Positions 1-12,778 of a stretch of 64,000 nt of DNA are shown here, piece after piece. Source of the stretch: Blastocladiella emersonii ATCC 22665 (taxonomy: Eukaryota > Blastocladiomycota > Blastocladiomycetes > Blastocladiales > Blastocladiaceae); the NCBI GenBank assembly GCA_025594325.1, contig JANHCV010000006.1, forward strand, positions 930,001 to 994,000, given 5' to 3'. Position 1 is the first letter of the stretch; the number at the start of each line of letters is the position of its first letter. Made by a program: the position numbers and the translations under genes. The notes below the pieces were generated by a model. It did no database searches. It had not been told where the DNA came from and saw only the letters and a list, made by a program, of their open reading frames with translations.

Positions 1-1435
1 GCGGCTGCTGCGGCATGCTAGCCGCCGCGACGGCCGCGATCGCCATATCGGGCGCGGTGGCGATCAGGTTTCCGTTGGGCCCGACCATGGGTGATATGGT
101 AGCGGCGTAGTGCGGACCGACGAACGGCGACGCGTGCGCGGTGGCGGGCGCCGAGGCGGACATGAGCGCCATGGCGGGATCGTGTGCGCCGGGGAGGGGT
201 GTTGGTGGAAGCGAGGCGTGCTGCTGTTGTTGTTGGGACGGATGAGGAAGATGGTGGTGGTGTTGCTGCGTGAGATGATGGTGGTGGTGGTGCTGGGACT
301 GATCCTGCAGTCCCTGCTGCTGTTGCTGTTGCGCGAGAGCGAACCCGAGCCCGTTGGGCGCCGGTGTCGTAGTCGTAGTGGCGGCGCGCGGCGCGCCGTG
401 GTGGACGAGCGGGGAGGGGATGGGCGCCTGCAGCGATCCGGGCGGGTGCATGCCGCCGCCGTTGGCGAGGTGCTGCTGGATCTGCGGCGAGACGTGCATT
501 CCGTTGCCCGGCGTCGAGCCCGCGAGCATAAGAACAGCGGCGGGCGGCGCGGGGCTCGGGTGCGCCGAGGACGACTGCGAGCCAGTCGCACTCGACTGCG
601 CGTTCATGAGGTTGGCGAGCGACGGCAGGTTCGCCATGCCACTAGCGGCGGGGTGGTGGTGATGATGATGGTGGTGGTGCAGGTCCGAGGTGGAGAAGAC
701 GGACGAGTGCAGGTCAATGGCCGACGACAGGTGGGGCAGGCCGGCGGTGATGCTTGGCAGCGTCGAGTGGTGGTGCGCGTGGTGCTGCTGGTGCTGGTGG
801 TGATCCATGGGCGGCGGCGCGCTCAGGCCGCCGACCGGCGAGGGCGAGAGGAGCGAGGGAAGCTGCTGCGAGTGCTGCTGCGACTGCGAGTGCTGCGACT
901 GGTCGGATGCGAGTCCCATGGCCTGGTCGAGCGTGCCAGCGCCAGTGCCCGCAGTCACGCCCGCGGCGGCAGCGAGGTCCTGGGCGTGGTGCGCGGCGGT
1001 GCCGAAAAGGACCGGGTCGGCAGCGGGACTCTGGCCGATCGAGGACGCGGCGTCGAGGCCAGAGGGCGCGGGCGAGGCGGCGGCAGCGAGGCTCACCGAG
1101 GGGCTGTGCATGGCGGCGGCGGCGGCAGCGGACGCGGCGTCGTTGGCGACGAGGTGGTCCTGGAACATGGTGGGCTGCGCGGAGGCGAGCGAACCGGGCG
1201 CGAAGCTGATGCCGGGCATGATCGCAGCCGCCGGTTGCTGCGGTTGAGGGGGAACCGGCGGGCCCATGGCGGACGCGAGGTCGGCGGCAGCGGCGGCCTG
1301 CGCCTGGTCGGCGGACACGTCCGAGCGAGGCTCGGTGTCGTTGAGCTTCTGCTGCTCGTGCTGCTGCTGCACCTCGACCACGGCCGGATCGGCAGGCGCG
1401 GGCGCGGCGGTGGGCGCCTCGAGCGGCAGATCCAT
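1..1435 (-). CDS. Gln/His/Ala-rich low-complexity protein (3' end beyond window)
   Basis: An ATG at 1433-1435 opens a frame that stays open for 478 codons to the window edge, so the 3' end lies outside. An in-frame TAG 42 nt upstream, with no ATG between, supports this start. The product is disordered: acidic N-terminus, then Ala/Gln/Pro-rich sequence, several poly-Gln tracts, poly-His tracts (eight His at about 655-680 on the plus strand) and Ser/Pro linkers. No folded domain is visible. Such composition is common in fungal transcription regulators, whose DNA-binding domain could lie beyond the window; that is only a guess. The G of GC-rich third positions is consistent along the frame, whereas the overlapping frames on both strands give Arg-rich nonsense. 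Confidence 0.75.
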   Translation of the reverse strand, partial: MDLPLEAPTAAPAPADPAVVEVQQQHEQQKLNDTEPRSDVSADQAQAAAAADLASAMGPPVPPQPQQPAAAIMPGISFAPGSLASAQPTMFQDHLVANDAASAAAAAAMHSPSVSLAAAASPAPSGLDAASSIGQSPAADPVLFGTAAHHAQDLAAAAGVTAGTGAGTLDQAMGLASDQSQHSQSQQHSQQLPSLLSPSPVGGLSAPPPMDHHQHQQHHAHHHSTLPSITAGLPHLSSAIDLHSSVFSTSDLHHHHHHHHHPAASGMANLPSLANLMNAQSSATGSQSSSAHPSPAPPAAVLMLAGSTPGNGMHVSPQIQQHLANGGGMHPPGSLQAPIPSPLVHHGAPRAATTTTTPAPNGLGFALAQQQQQQGLQDQSQHHHHHHLTQQHHHHLPHPSQQQQQHASLPPTPLPGAHDPAMALMSASAPATAHASPFVGPHYAATISPMVGPNGNLIATAPDMAIAAVAAASMPQQP

Positions 1436-2275
1436 GGGGCCGGCGAGGATGAGAGTGTGTACAGGTGACGAAAGCTACATGGCCAGACAACGAAAAAGGT
1501 GAGTTGAGAGCGGCAGGGAGCAGGTGGGTGGCGAAGCCGGGCGGCGAGGTGAAGCGACCGACGCGGCGCGATGCGCCACCTTGGGCTCGATCTCCTCCTC
1601 CCCCTCTCTCCGCCCCCGCGCCCGCCTGTTGGGGGAAGCACAGCAGCCAGCGTACCTCGCGCAGTCTATCGGCTGAGCCGCCGAGGGTGCGCAGGTGCGT
1701 CGCGATGCGGGATCAGCGGCAATCACGCACGGGCTCGAGGTCGCGGTCACGGTGCTCGCTCGTAGTCGTCGACAGGCCAGCCAGTCGATGGCGCGGGTGA
1801 GCACGCGCGCGGGTAGGTGGTACGGCGGCGCTCGTGCGTCAGCGGCGGCGGACGCTGGTTGGTCCGCGGCCGGCGTGGAAGGGGGGACAGGGATTTGCGC
1901 AACGACGGGGCCAGCAGCGCGCGGAACACGGGGCGTCGCGGATCGCAGGGGGCGGTGGGTGCGGCGGCGGCGGCGGCGGCGTCAGCGGAGCGACGTGAGT
2001 GGTGGACCGGCGGGCAGGGTGAGGCAGCGGCGAGGCAGCAAAGTCCGGGACTTGGCCGGGTTCGAACAGCGGCAGAAGGGCGGTTTTCGGCGGGAGAGAA
2101 GGGCGGTTCGGCAGATGACGGCGCCAACCAATAGCCGTGCGGCAGCCGCCGGCATCAGTGGTCGCCTGGGCTCACCTGACCGCAGACGCTAATTTTAGGC
2201 CGTGTCTCTCGCTCTGTCTCGCGGCTTCGCCTCACCTCACGAAGTGTCTCCCTCTCAGCATCGCACACAGCAACC
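1436..2275. promoter_or_regulatory. Divergent intergenic region
   Basis: About 840 bp separate the starts of the minus-strand Gln/His-rich gene and plus-strand Dnmt2. Open frames here are Arg-rich shadows. I see no TATA box or repeat; it presumably carries both promoters and 5' leaders. Confidence 0.4.
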
Positions 2276-3589
2276 ATGGATCACCCACAGCAAGAAGCGC
2301 AACCACAAGCACCGCCGCTGCCCCCCGTGATCGAGTTCTACAGCGGGATCGGCGGTCTGGCGTACGGGTGGTCGCGCAGCCGGCGCGGCCCGTCGCTCGG
2401 CCGCGCCACGACCGCCTTTGACATCAACGAGCACGCCAACGCCGTGCACTCGCACAACCGTCCCGAGTGCCAGATCGTCGGCGACATTCTGGCCCTGACG
2501 CCCGCCGACCTCGACGCGCTCGCCGGCCGGTACTGGCTGCTGTCGCCGCCGTGCCAGCCCTACTCGCGCCGCGGGAACCGCCTCGGCGCCGACGATCCGC
2601 GCGCGCAGTCGTTCTTGGGGATGATCGACGCGCTCCCGGTCATGCAGAACCCGCCCGAGGGTCTGCTGATCGAGAATGTGCTGGGCTTTGAGCGCGACGA
2701 GACGTACGCGCGCCTGTGCAAGACGCTCGATGACTGCGGGTACTACCACCAGTCGTTCATCTTCAACGCGGTCTGTCTCCCTCCTTCCCCATGACCGTAC
2801 CACGCACGCGCTGACACGGACACGACGTAGAACGCGCTCATGATCCCAAACTCGCGCCCGCGCTTCTTCCTGATCGCGCGCAAGTCGCGCGCCTTCCCTT
2901 CGCCCTCGGGCACCCTGCACACGGACCTGTCATGGCTCCTCGCGCAGTACCGCCCTGACCTCCCCACCTCCCCGCGCCCGATCGCCGACTACCTTCGCCC
3001 GTCCGCCGCCGCCACACGCGCCGCGCACCTCGCCATCCCGAACGCGCAGCTGTGGAAAGCCGCCGCGCAGTACGACGTCGTGTGGCCCGCGGACACGCGC
3101 AGCTGCTGCTTCACCAAGGCGTACGGCCGGCACGCGCGCGGGTCCGGGTCCGTCCTGTGCGGATCGGGGGACGCGACGCGGGCGACGCTCGACTTGGCGC
3201 TCGCTGCGACCGCCGCACAGCTCCCCGCCGTCGCGGCGGCCGTCGACGCGCGGGTTCGGGACCGGCTCGCGAAACGCATGCCGCCGCCCGTCTACGCGCG
3301 CGTCGTGGCGGGGAAACCGCTCGCGGGCAAGTACGCGCGCATGGTCGACGAGGAGCGCGCGAACGCGTGGGCGGACAGCGAGGTGGTCCCGCGGTGCCCG
3401 CTCGCGGACCTTGAGCTCCGCCATTTCGCGCCCGAGGAGATGGCGGCCCTGCACGGGTTCCCGGACGACCTCGAGTTTCCTGCCGACAAGGTCACGACGA
3501 AGCAGGGGTGGCAGCTTGTCGGGAACAGTCTCAATGTCGAGGTGGTCGCGGTCCTGCTCGACTACTTGCTAGACGACGAGGACGAGTGA
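2276..3589 (+). CDS. TRDMT1: Dnmt2 / TRDMT1 tRNA (cytosine-5) methyltransferase
   Basis: Two exons, 2276-2770 and 2831-3589, joined across a 60-nt GT..AG intron, give 417 aa. The family methylates C38 of tRNA-Asp and related tRNAs using S-adenosylmethionine. All key motifs are present: FYSGIGG (motif I, residues 21-27), DIN (motif II), SPPCQPYSRRGN with catalytic Cys93 (motif IV), ENV with Glu133 (motif VI), NSRPRFFLIAR just after the intron (motif VIII), the Dnmt2 signature CFTKAYG..GSGSVL, and GNSLNVEVV (motif X). The size is close to human DNMT2 (391 aa). Splicing at 2770/2831 keeps the conserved block in frame. No regulatory or targeting domain typical of DNMT1 or DNMT5 is present, so this is a tRNA rather than DNA enzyme. 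Confidence 0.95.
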
Positions 3590-3618
3590 TACACAAAACT
3601 AGATGATAGTATTACTCT

Positions 3619-5214
3619 TCACAGCTTGGCCGCCGAGACCTCGGGCTTGGGGAAATCGGGCGCCTCGAACCCGACGGGCGCTGGGACCTTGAGGCTCGGG
3701 TCGGCCACGGCCATGAACTTGTACACGGTGCCCATCTCGCGCGCGGACATGAGCCGGGTGAGCGCGGTGCGGATAACGTGCTTCTCGTCGGCGTTGGCCG
3801 TCGACCGCAGCAGACTGCGCGCGCGCTCCTCGATCCCGAGCCGCGCGAGAAAGTGGCGCTGCGTCGTCGGCCCGAACACGTTGAGCGCGGGCTTCCCCGC
3901 CGCCGCCGCGTTGGCGGGCAGGTACGGTTCGAGCGCCCACCGCAGGAGCGAAAAGTCGACGTCGGCCGACAGGTCGGCCTGACCGGGGCGCGAGAACAGG
4001 TGCGTGAACTGGTGCTGGTGGATGGCGCGCAGGCTCGCGGGCGCAGGGTGGTCGTTGCCGTAGTCGACGATCAGGCCGGATCCGCCCGACTTGCCCAGCA
4101 CGTCCGCGATCCCCTGCATCGCGCCCGTCGCCTCGGGACACACCTCGATCACGTCGCCGACGGCGTGCGACGTGTACCGGCCCGTCGCGTCGACGAGCGC
4201 GCCCACGGAGGGCGTCTTTTCGGGGGCCAGGACGTAGCGGAAGTGGTACGGGCTTGAGGGGAAGGAGTGTGAGCGGTGGGAGTGAGGGTGCGTGTGAACC
4301 GGACGTACGTATCGGTCGACTCGTCAATGTCGACCATGATCTCGCGCCACCCGTTCTCGGTCTTCTACTCGTTCACGCGCGCGTATGAGCTCCCCATACC
4401 GCCAAGACTCGAGCGGAAGGACGCGAACCTTGAACTTGAAGATGGGGAGAGCGTCAAAAAACTCGTGCGCGACGAGGAACGTGTGGTCATCTAGTGCGAC
4501 ACGAATCAGCAACCCGGTACAACCAAAGTAGCAATGCAGGGCGAGCAGCGCACCCTCGACGATATCCTTGACATTCTCGTACCAGCACAGCTCGAGTCCG
4601 TCGGCGAGCCGCGCGTTCTGGAGGTGGTGGAACTCGTTGCGGGACTCTTTCTCCACCGCGCACCCACGCGCCTTGGCGATCGCCTTGAGCTGCTCCTCGC
4701 GCAGGCGCGGGGACGCCTCGACAAACACGATCCGGGCGAGCGCGCCAGCAAAGTCGGCGAAGGCGCCAAGACTCCGGGTCATGTCGGCCATGAGCGTGCC
4801 CTTCCCCGGCCCGAGCTCGACGGCCTGCACCCGTCTGGGGGCGCCCATCTGCAGCCAGTTGGACATGAACCAGACGCCGATCAGCTCGCCAAAGATCTGG
4901 CTGATCTCGGGGCTCGTCACGAAGTCGCCGCGCAACCCGAACACCTCCTGCTGCATGTAGTAGCCGCTGACCGGGTGCGTCAGCACGCGGCGCATGTACT
5001 GCGCGACCGACAGCGGGCCGCTGAACCGGATCTGGTCCGCCATCTCCTTGATCAGCGGCGTCAGCGGCTCCTTGCCCGGCACCTCGACGATGGCGCCGGG
5101 GACCGGCTCGAGCGGCGCCTTCGGGTCGTGCGCGAGCGAGGCCAGCGAGCGCCGCGCGATGGTGGATGCGAGCGGGGCGCGCAGGCGCGTGCGGGAGGTC
5201 CGCAGGAGATACAT
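3619..5214 (-). CDS. NDUFAF7: NDUFAF7 / MidA-type protein arginine methyltransferase, mitochondrial
   Basis: Four exons (5214-4554, 4490-4429, 4364-4309, 4252-3619) and introns of 63, 64 and 56 nt give 470 aa. The family (DUF185) symmetrically dimethylates an arginine of NDUFS2 in early complex I assembly. The N-terminus is Arg/Ser/Ala-rich like a matrix presequence. Family signatures are GDFVTSPEISQIFGELIGVW (residues 96-115), the SAM-binding VELGPGKGT (132-140) and HEFFDALPI. Across the introns the model restores KTENGWREIMVDID and PYHFRYVLAPEK, both expected in the family. Complex I is present in most zoosporic fungi but lost in Saccharomyces, which fits. The second intron acceptor and the CAAG acceptor of the third are the least certain junctions. 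It faces the clathrin light chain gene across 347 bp. Confidence 0.92.
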
Positions 5215-5561
5215 GGCGAGTACAGTGTCGATGGCGAGAGAGAAGGGGTCGGCTGCACGCGCGATGCTTTGGACTCAAGACACAGCGGCTGCCACGGCCA
5301 TCGCGGGCGCGTGACTCTAAGTGCCGCCTCGAAAACGTCGCCCAGCCAGCGGACGCGTCGCCGCCACGGTGTCGCGCGCGTCGGCGTGTGTGGCGCGGCT
5401 CGCTCGCCATCGCCGGTCCCTCGCCCGCACTCCCTCCCGCGACGACGAGGTGCCTGAACCACCCACTCTACGCCCATGTAAGTCCCCGCAACGCGCGCGA
5501 TCCGATCCGATGCCATGGATTGGCTGACACGTTCATGAGCGTGTAGCTGCAACCGACGACC
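5215..5561. promoter_or_regulatory. Shared divergent promoter region, NDUFAF7 / clathrin light chain
   Basis: 347 bp between two divergent start codons. A TGCAACC motif at 5548-5554 lies 7 nt before the clathrin light chain ATG, as at several other genes here. No TATA box is evident. Confidence 0.4.
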
Positions 5562-6578
5562 ATGTCTGACTTTGGCGCCTTCTCCTCGGGCGACCCGACC
5601 GCCGACTTTCTTGCGCGCGAGCGTGCCATTCTCGGTGCGTTTTGCTCGCTCTTGCGCGTGTGCCGCGCCCTCCCTAACCGCTCCCATCCCCGTCTCGTCT
5701 AGGCGACGACGCGGCCTTCGTGACGGGCGACATGACCGGCACCACGGCCGCCCCGGCGCCCGTCGACTTCCCGGACATGTCGGCGTTCCCGCCCGTCGAC
5801 GCGTTCGGCGACTCCGCCGCGGCTCCGCTCGCCGCACCCGTCCCGACCATGGCGTCGGCCGTCCCCGCCGACTTTTTCGGCGCCCCGCTCCCGTCCGACT
5901 CGCCCGCGCCCATCGGCGTCGGCGCCGCGGTCCCGCTCCCGAGCTCGCCGGCCCCGCAGCCCGTGTTCGGCATCGTACGTTGACTCGGCGAGACTGTGTG
6001 GTTGACTTGAGCTGACTTTGGGGGATGTGTAGGCCGACTCGAACCCGTTCGGCGGCGCCATCTCGCCGACGCCCGTCTCCACCTCGACGACCGGTTTCGG
6101 CATGGGTGGCGGCATGGGCGGCGGCGACTTTGAGTCGGAGGCGCAGCGCGCGTGGCGCGAGTCGTTCCAGCAGACGATTGCGGAGCGCGACGCGGCCGAG
6201 GCGCGCGCCAAGCAGGAGACGGTGGCCAAGGCCAAGGCCGACATCGACAAGTTCTACGAGGAGTACAACGCCAAGCGCGAAAAGGCCCTCGCCGAGTCCA
6301 AGGCGCTCCAGGACCGCATGCTCAGCGACATCAACGACACCCAGTCGGGCACCTTCTGGGAGCGCGTCCTCAAGCAGATCGAGGTCGCCTCCGCGGGCTC
6401 GGCCGCCGAGGGCGGCGATGGTGTCAAGGGTGGCAAGGCGGGCAAGCTCGCGTCGAACGCGTCGGCTGCGACGGCCGCCAAGAAGCCCGCTGATGCGCCT
6501 AAGCAGAAGGACGTGACCCGCTTCAAGCAGGTGCTCCTCTCGCTCAAGGCCGACAAGGCTACGGCGCCCGGCGCGTAA
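5562..6578 (+). CDS. CLC1: Clathrin light chain
   Basis: Three exons, 5562-5634, 5703-5974 and 6033-6578, with 68- and 58-nt introns, give 296 aa. The protein binds the clathrin heavy chain leg and regulates coat assembly in endocytosis and Golgi traffic. Evidence: the N-terminal acidic DFLARERAILGDDA pattern across intron 1, an Asp/Pro/Ala-rich disordered stretch, then a long charged helix with WRESFQQTIAERD and KADIDKFYEEYNAKR, the heavy-chain-binding coiled coil, and a C-terminal TFWERVLKQIE / DVTRFKQVLLSLK block as in fungal light chains. It is slightly longer than yeast Clc1 (233 aa) because of the Pro/Ala linker. The 3' end converges on the dihydrolipoyl dehydrogenase gene. Confidence 0.92.
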
Positions 6579-6848
6579 GCTCCCGCGTGTCCCACCCTGC
6601 TGCCCCTCGCCACTCGCTCCCCTCCTTCTGATCTGACCCCGATCCGACCGACCGACCGAATGATTGATTGATTGTCGAATTGAGTTGTTATATTTCATCG
6701 TTAGGTTATGTGCAACTGAGGGAGAGAGGGGAGAGTATTCCTGCTTGGTGAGCGAGCGGGCTCGGAGCGGAGCCGCTTGCTGGTCGTCGGTTATCAAGAA
6801 AATCGCGTTAAGTTTAGGAGAAGTGAGTAGAATAGACAGGTCGCCGAC

Positions 6849-8570
<1,722 letters not shown>

Positions 8571-8859
8571 GGTGTGGGGTGGGGCGGCGTCAGCGGGACC
8601 GTTATGCAAGCGGGCTCGCAGGAGAGGGGGCGAGAGGAGATGGGCAGCGGGAAGGCGCGTTGGTTGGGGACCGCGGCGCACCCGCACCCGCAACCGCGGG
8701 TTTCGCCCCGCGCGTGGGGTCACCTGGACGCCCGAAACCGCCCTGTATTGCGTTTTTGACCCTCCTCGGCCTTGGTCGCGGCCATCGACCTCGGACCACA
8801 CCGTTGCTGCCTCACACGAAGCTTGACCACTTGGCGCAACGTTCACACGCATCAACACC

Positions 8860-9186
8860 ATGTCCACTTCCGCCGCCATGACCCTGTTCGGCCGCGCGAC
8901 CGCCGCGGCCACTGCGCCTGCACCATCGCTGCTGGGCTCGATCCTGTCGCGCCTGGCGGTCCCCGCGCCGCTGGCCGGTCTCGTGTCGGGGATTCTGTGG
9001 GCGGTGCCCAAGTCGCGCACGACGCACGGCAAGAAGCGCATGCGCATGTCCAACAAGGGCCTCAAGAACCTCGAGAACATCACGGCGTGCCCCGTGTGCA
9101 AGGGCCCCAAGCTGCTGCACAACGTGTGCCCCGGGTGCCTCGCCCGCCTCGAGCGCCGCCGCAACGAGGTCCTGCGCAAGGACTGA
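8860..9186 (+). CDS. MRPL32: Mitochondrial ribosomal protein bL32m
   Basis: A single exon of 108 aa. The N-terminal half is an Ala-rich presequence. The mature part begins AVPKSRTTHGKKRMR, the standard L32 start, and has the zinc-binding pattern CPVCKG...HNVCPGC. In yeast this protein is matured by the m-AAA protease and joins the large mitoribosomal subunit late. The ATG at 8860 has a purine at -3 and lies 19 nt after a GCGCAACG element (8834-8841). The divergent neighbour encodes mitochondrial E3, so the two genes may share regulation. Confidence 0.93.
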   Translation: MSTSAAMTLFGRATAAATAPAPSLLGSILSRLAVPAPLAGLVSGILWAVPKSRTTHGKKRMRMSNKGLKNLENITACPVCKGPKLLHNVCPGCLARLERRRNEVLRKD

Positions 9187-9280
9187 GCCGCACGCGCGCG
9201 ATTTGATCCGTTTTCCATTGTCTTTATACAGGTAGCATTTCCCCATCGTTCATCGATCTATGTACATCTTCGTTCGTGGA

Positions 9281-10630
9281 TCACAAAACCGCGGCCAAAA
9301 CCATCATCACCGCGACCGCTACCGCGACCGCGCCTCCTCGTGGCGGCCGACCCCGCGCGTCGCTCGCCGCCGACGCGCCCCACACGACCGTCGGCCGCCA
9401 CGTATCCGTGTCGATATGCACCACCGCACCCTCCGCGCTCCCTGCCGCGACAAGCACCGGCCGATCGACGCCGTTGCGACACTCGCGCTCGCTGACGACG
9501 CGCCACCCGTGCTCCGCAAACCACCGCGCCGCCGCCGGGATCTCGCCCGCCGGCGCAAAGTACACGTTGGACGTGATCTGCGGGTGGTACTTGAGCCGGT
9601 CGGGCTCTGCGCCGGGCGGGAGGAACGGGAGGAGCAGGCGCCTTGGCATCTCCGCGACCGACTGCACGGGCCGCTGCCACATCGGATCGTGCTGCACGCC
9701 GCCCACGAGCTCGGGCGCCGGCGGCGCAAGGCCCGTGACGACGGGGAGCCGCAGGCCCGCGAGGAGCGCTGCGTCGTCGGCCGCGGCCGTCGCGCTGGTC
9801 CCGGCGTCCGCGGCGAGGACCACGAGCCGGTTTGTGGGCGAGGCGCCGACGCACCGCTGCAGCCCGACGTCGCACGCCAGCAGCCGGTCCGCGAGGATCA
9901 TGGCGCAGTCGTACGCGCACGTCTCGCACGTCTCGTCGGCGTCGCACAGGCCGTTGCCGCACCACGGCGCGCGCGTGGCGAGGGTCAGGTTGGAGAAGGG
10001 GAGCGGGTCGGATGTGGCGATGCCAGAGGTGTCCTGCAGCGCGTCGGGCGTGGGGAAGGGAGATGGAGAGTGGGCGCGGGCCGGGTTGAGCAGCTGCGTC
10101 GCGACCTGCGTCGAGCCCGCGAGCATCGCGATTGTGGTCACGGCCGACGGCGGCGCGGCTGCGGGCGGTGATTGATTCGTTGGTTCGGGCGCGTGGAAGA
10201 CTACGGACCCGCCGTCAGTGGCCGTGGTCGTGGAGGTGGGGATCAGCTTGGACTTGGCCGCGGTCGACGAGGAGGGCAGCGACGTGATGGCCGCGATCGA
10301 CTTGAGCGTGGCGGTGGTACTCGACGTCGTATTGCCGACGGCCGTAGTCGCGTTGGCGGTCACGGTGCCGTTCCCGCGAGCCGAGTCGTACGCGAGCGCC
10401 TTGCGCAGCCGATCGAGGAGCTTGTGGAGGCGGATTGGCAGCCGCCACGGCAGCGGGACCGTGACGTTGGCCGTTGGCGTGGGTGCGGGAGGTTGCGCCG
10501 TGGTCGTCTGAGCCGCGACGTGTCCGACGGCCAAGAGAAGGACGAGGGCTAGCGCCACACCGAGCGCGACCACGGCCATCACCGACCGCGGCGGCCATGC
10601 GCGTCCACGGCGGCCGCACGCGCGCGACAT
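9281..10630 (-). CDS. Secreted or membrane-anchored Ser/Thr-rich protein with CGNGxCD motif
   Basis: An intronless frame of 449 aa from the ATG at 10630; the frame extends further 5' but only with a GTG. A hydrophobic segment (about residues 18-40, rich in Val/Ala/Leu) follows several Arg residues and ends at AAQ, like a signal peptide or signal anchor. A Ser/Thr/Ala/Pro-rich region with several N-glycosylation sequons follows. Then comes CGNGLCDADETCETCAYDC, a small cysteine-rich repeat found in many extracellular proteins. The C-terminal about 130 residues look globular but I do not recognise them. The last 15 residues are hydrophobic with no tail, suggesting a GPI anchor or terminal membrane segment. 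The function is unknown. Confidence 0.7.
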   Translation of the reverse strand: MSRACGRRGRAWPPRSVMAVVALGVALALVLLLAVGHVAAQTTTAQPPAPTPTANVTVPLPWRLPIRLHKLLDRLRKALAYDSARGNGTVTANATTAVGNTTSSTTATLKSIAAITSLPSSSTAAKSKLIPTSTTTATDGGSVVFHAPEPTNQSPPAAAPPSAVTTIAMLAGSTQVATQLLNPARAHSPSPFPTPDALQDTSGIATSDPLPFSNLTLATRAPWCGNGLCDADETCETCAYDCAMILADRLLACDVGLQRCVGASPTNRLVVLAADAGTSATAAADDAALLAGLRLPVVTGLAPPAPELVGGVQHDPMWQRPVQSVAEMPRRLLLPFLPPGAEPDRLKYHPQITSNVYFAPAGEIPAAARWFAEHGWRVVSERECRNGVDRPVLVAAGSAEGAVVHIDTDTWRPTVVWGASAASDARGRPPRGGAVAVAVAVMMVLAAVL

Positions 10631-12059
10631 GAGGGTGCTGCTGCGAGATCTGGTGCAAGCGGGGATGGGACCGGAGGCACGATTCAGGAGAAGCACGGCA
10701 CACGCGCTACTTGTGGTGAGCAACGCGAGGGCGGGTTGTGGCCAGCGGCGACCTAAACACACACGCAGGGCAAACGCGGGTTAGAGATGATCAGTTGCGC
10801 GGCGGCGCCGCAGCCAGGGTGCCCGGGTGCTCGGGACTTCTTCCACCGGCCCGCGGCGGTCATGATGATGGTGATGACGGTGTCGCATGGCCATGGGCCG
10901 CGGCCCGCCGCCGCCGGCCATCGCGATTGGCCCGTGGTGCAGAGATCATTTCCGCCCGCCGTGCAGGACCCTGCCATGCGCAGCAGCGCGTGGCCAGGGA
11001 TGGTGGGCGCGAGCTCGATCAAGCGTCGCATCACGGCGCGGCGGCGCGGCAGCGGCGATGGTGGCCATGGTCATCAACACGCGACAGGTTCTTCCGTACC
11101 ACTCTTGAGCTGAACCCGAGCTTTAATGATGACTTCTCCCACACAATATGCGCGTCGGGAGCAGGTCGCGGCAGCGCTGCCGAGTATAACCGAAGCTAAT
11201 TTCGGGACGGAAGAAGTCCGCGTGCGATGGTCGGCACGCGGTGCTCTCGGTCACCGCCGCGGGCAATGATGATCGAGCGGTGACGGCGGCGCCTGATTAG
11301 GTTGCAATGCGGGCGACCGACGCGCTGGACGGGCGGGCAGGCAGGTCGGTACAGTAGCGGTGAGCGGGTGGGTCGGCGTGAAAACGGCGGCGGGCAGCGG
11401 TGGTGATGGTCGCCAACTCGACGCGTCGTTCGTCTCGTTCTACGGTCAAGGGAGAGAGCGAGAGCGAGCACGCGAGAACCCTTGACCTGGCCATGGTCGC
11501 CAGGAATTGGGTTATCCTGGGTCCACCGCTCCGCGCGACTGTGGCGAAGCGCGGCGGCAAATCGGCGCGCCGTCGCGACGCGTATAAGCTCGAAACTCCC
11601 GCCAGGTGTACCCTCCCGCCGCGGGCCATGGCGCAGCCAATCAGGCCTGGGGGTGGCGGACATCAGGCGTTGCTCGCCGCGTTACAGGTTTTCATTGTTC
11701 GTCGGTGGTCGCCGCCTCCGCCACCGCCGCTGCGCTGATGCGGTGGCCGGGCGGCGGCGGCGGAAGAACGTGGTGGCGCAGCAGCAGGAGTCACGCTGAG
11801 ACGCGACGCGTCGGGTGGATTCCGAGGTTGGACACGCATGCAAAATTGGCAACGGTACATTCGGTTAACGGGAAAAGGGATACAAGGGTGCGTCATCGAC
11901 GACGTCGGGGGTCGCACGGTGTGGGAGCGAGGCGAGGCGAGGGCGGAGGGGGCAGCAGCGAGGTATCGTACAGGAGGAGCAAGGAGGAAGATAAGGAACA
12001 TAACGAGTCTAGGCAGCTACCAGGCGCGCACCCCTACGCCCGTCTGGCCATCATCCCGA
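10631..12059. other. Intergenic region, no gene seen
   Basis: About 1.4 kb between the start of the CGNGxCD protein gene and the 3' end of the DM13-like gene. All open frames are short and Arg-rich with no homology I can recognise. It presumably includes the upstream gene's promoter. Confidence 0.4.
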
Positions 12060-12778
12060 TTACAGGAGGAGGGCAGCGACCCCCGCGCCGACGGCGGCAG
12101 CGACGCCCGCGGCGCCGGCACCGACCGAGCCGGCGGCAGCGGACCGCGCGGACGCGGAACCCGCGGCGGTGCCGTTAGCGCTCCCGGCGGCGGCCGAGAG
12201 CGGGTACAGCGTGGCGGTGGCGACGACCGTGTTGGACTGCAGCGAGAAGATCTTGATGTGGTTGAAGTCGTCCATGCTCTTGCCCGAGTCGAGCTTGAAG
12301 ACGCGCGGGATGGTGCCGTCGGACGTGGTCACGGGCACAGTCGAGATCGGGAACGCGTTCGTGTCGTTGACCTCGCCCTTGACGCCGTACATGACGGTCT
12401 GCCCGAGGTCCGGGTAGTACGTGAAGTTCTTAAGCACCAGGTTCTAGATGGCGGTGTGGGAGGTCAGTCTGACGGTATCCGGTGCCGAGGAGTGCACAGA
12501 AACGTACGCAGCCGTCCTGATAGTCGAGGAAGCCGAACACCTGCGCCTTGATGTCGCTCCGGTCGCCGAACTGCGTAATCTGTTCACGGCGAGCGCGCAG
12601 TTTAGCTCACTGACGCATCTCAGTGCACCACACCGAGGCGTACCACGGGCTGGATGGCAACGGGGTGCTTGGCCGCGAACGCCGCGGGGACCTTGGACGG
12701 GTCGCACACGGCGGCCGACGCCGAGGCGGCAGCGAGCGCCATGACCGCAACGGTGGCGACGAGAATCTGGTTGAGCAT
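12060..12778 (-). CDS. Small secreted GPI-type protein with DM13-like domain
   Basis: Three exons (12778-12644, 12579-12508, 12443-12060) with two 64-nt introns give 196 aa. An N-terminal signal peptide (MLNQILVATVAVMALAAASASA) is followed by a globular domain of about 120 residues. The C-terminus is Ala/Gly/Ser-rich and ends AALLL, typical of a GPI-anchoring signal. The pattern around IKAQVFGF, the single Cys of YQDGC, NLVLKNFTYYPDLGQTVMYG and the final MDDFNHIKIFS resembles the DM13 (PF10517) electron-transfer-like domain, in which a strand with NFxY and a terminal FxxIxV strand are conserved. This family assignment is by eye and moderate. A TGCAACG element lies at 12812-12818, 34 nt before the start. 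A surface role is inferred from the signals only. Confidence 0.72.

Noticed and set aside
110-1468. 452-codon plus-strand ORF at the left edge
   Set aside because: The opposite frame has coherent Gln/His/Ala composition and good codon bias; this one is an Arg/Gly/Val shadow.
2255-2920. 221-codon minus-strand ORF over Dnmt2
   Set aside because: Dnmt2 motifs are all on the plus strand and spliced correctly; the minus frame has no recognisable content.
9260-10171. 303-codon plus-strand ORF
   Set aside because: Antisense shadow of the CGNGxCD secreted protein gene; Arg-rich with no signal or motif.
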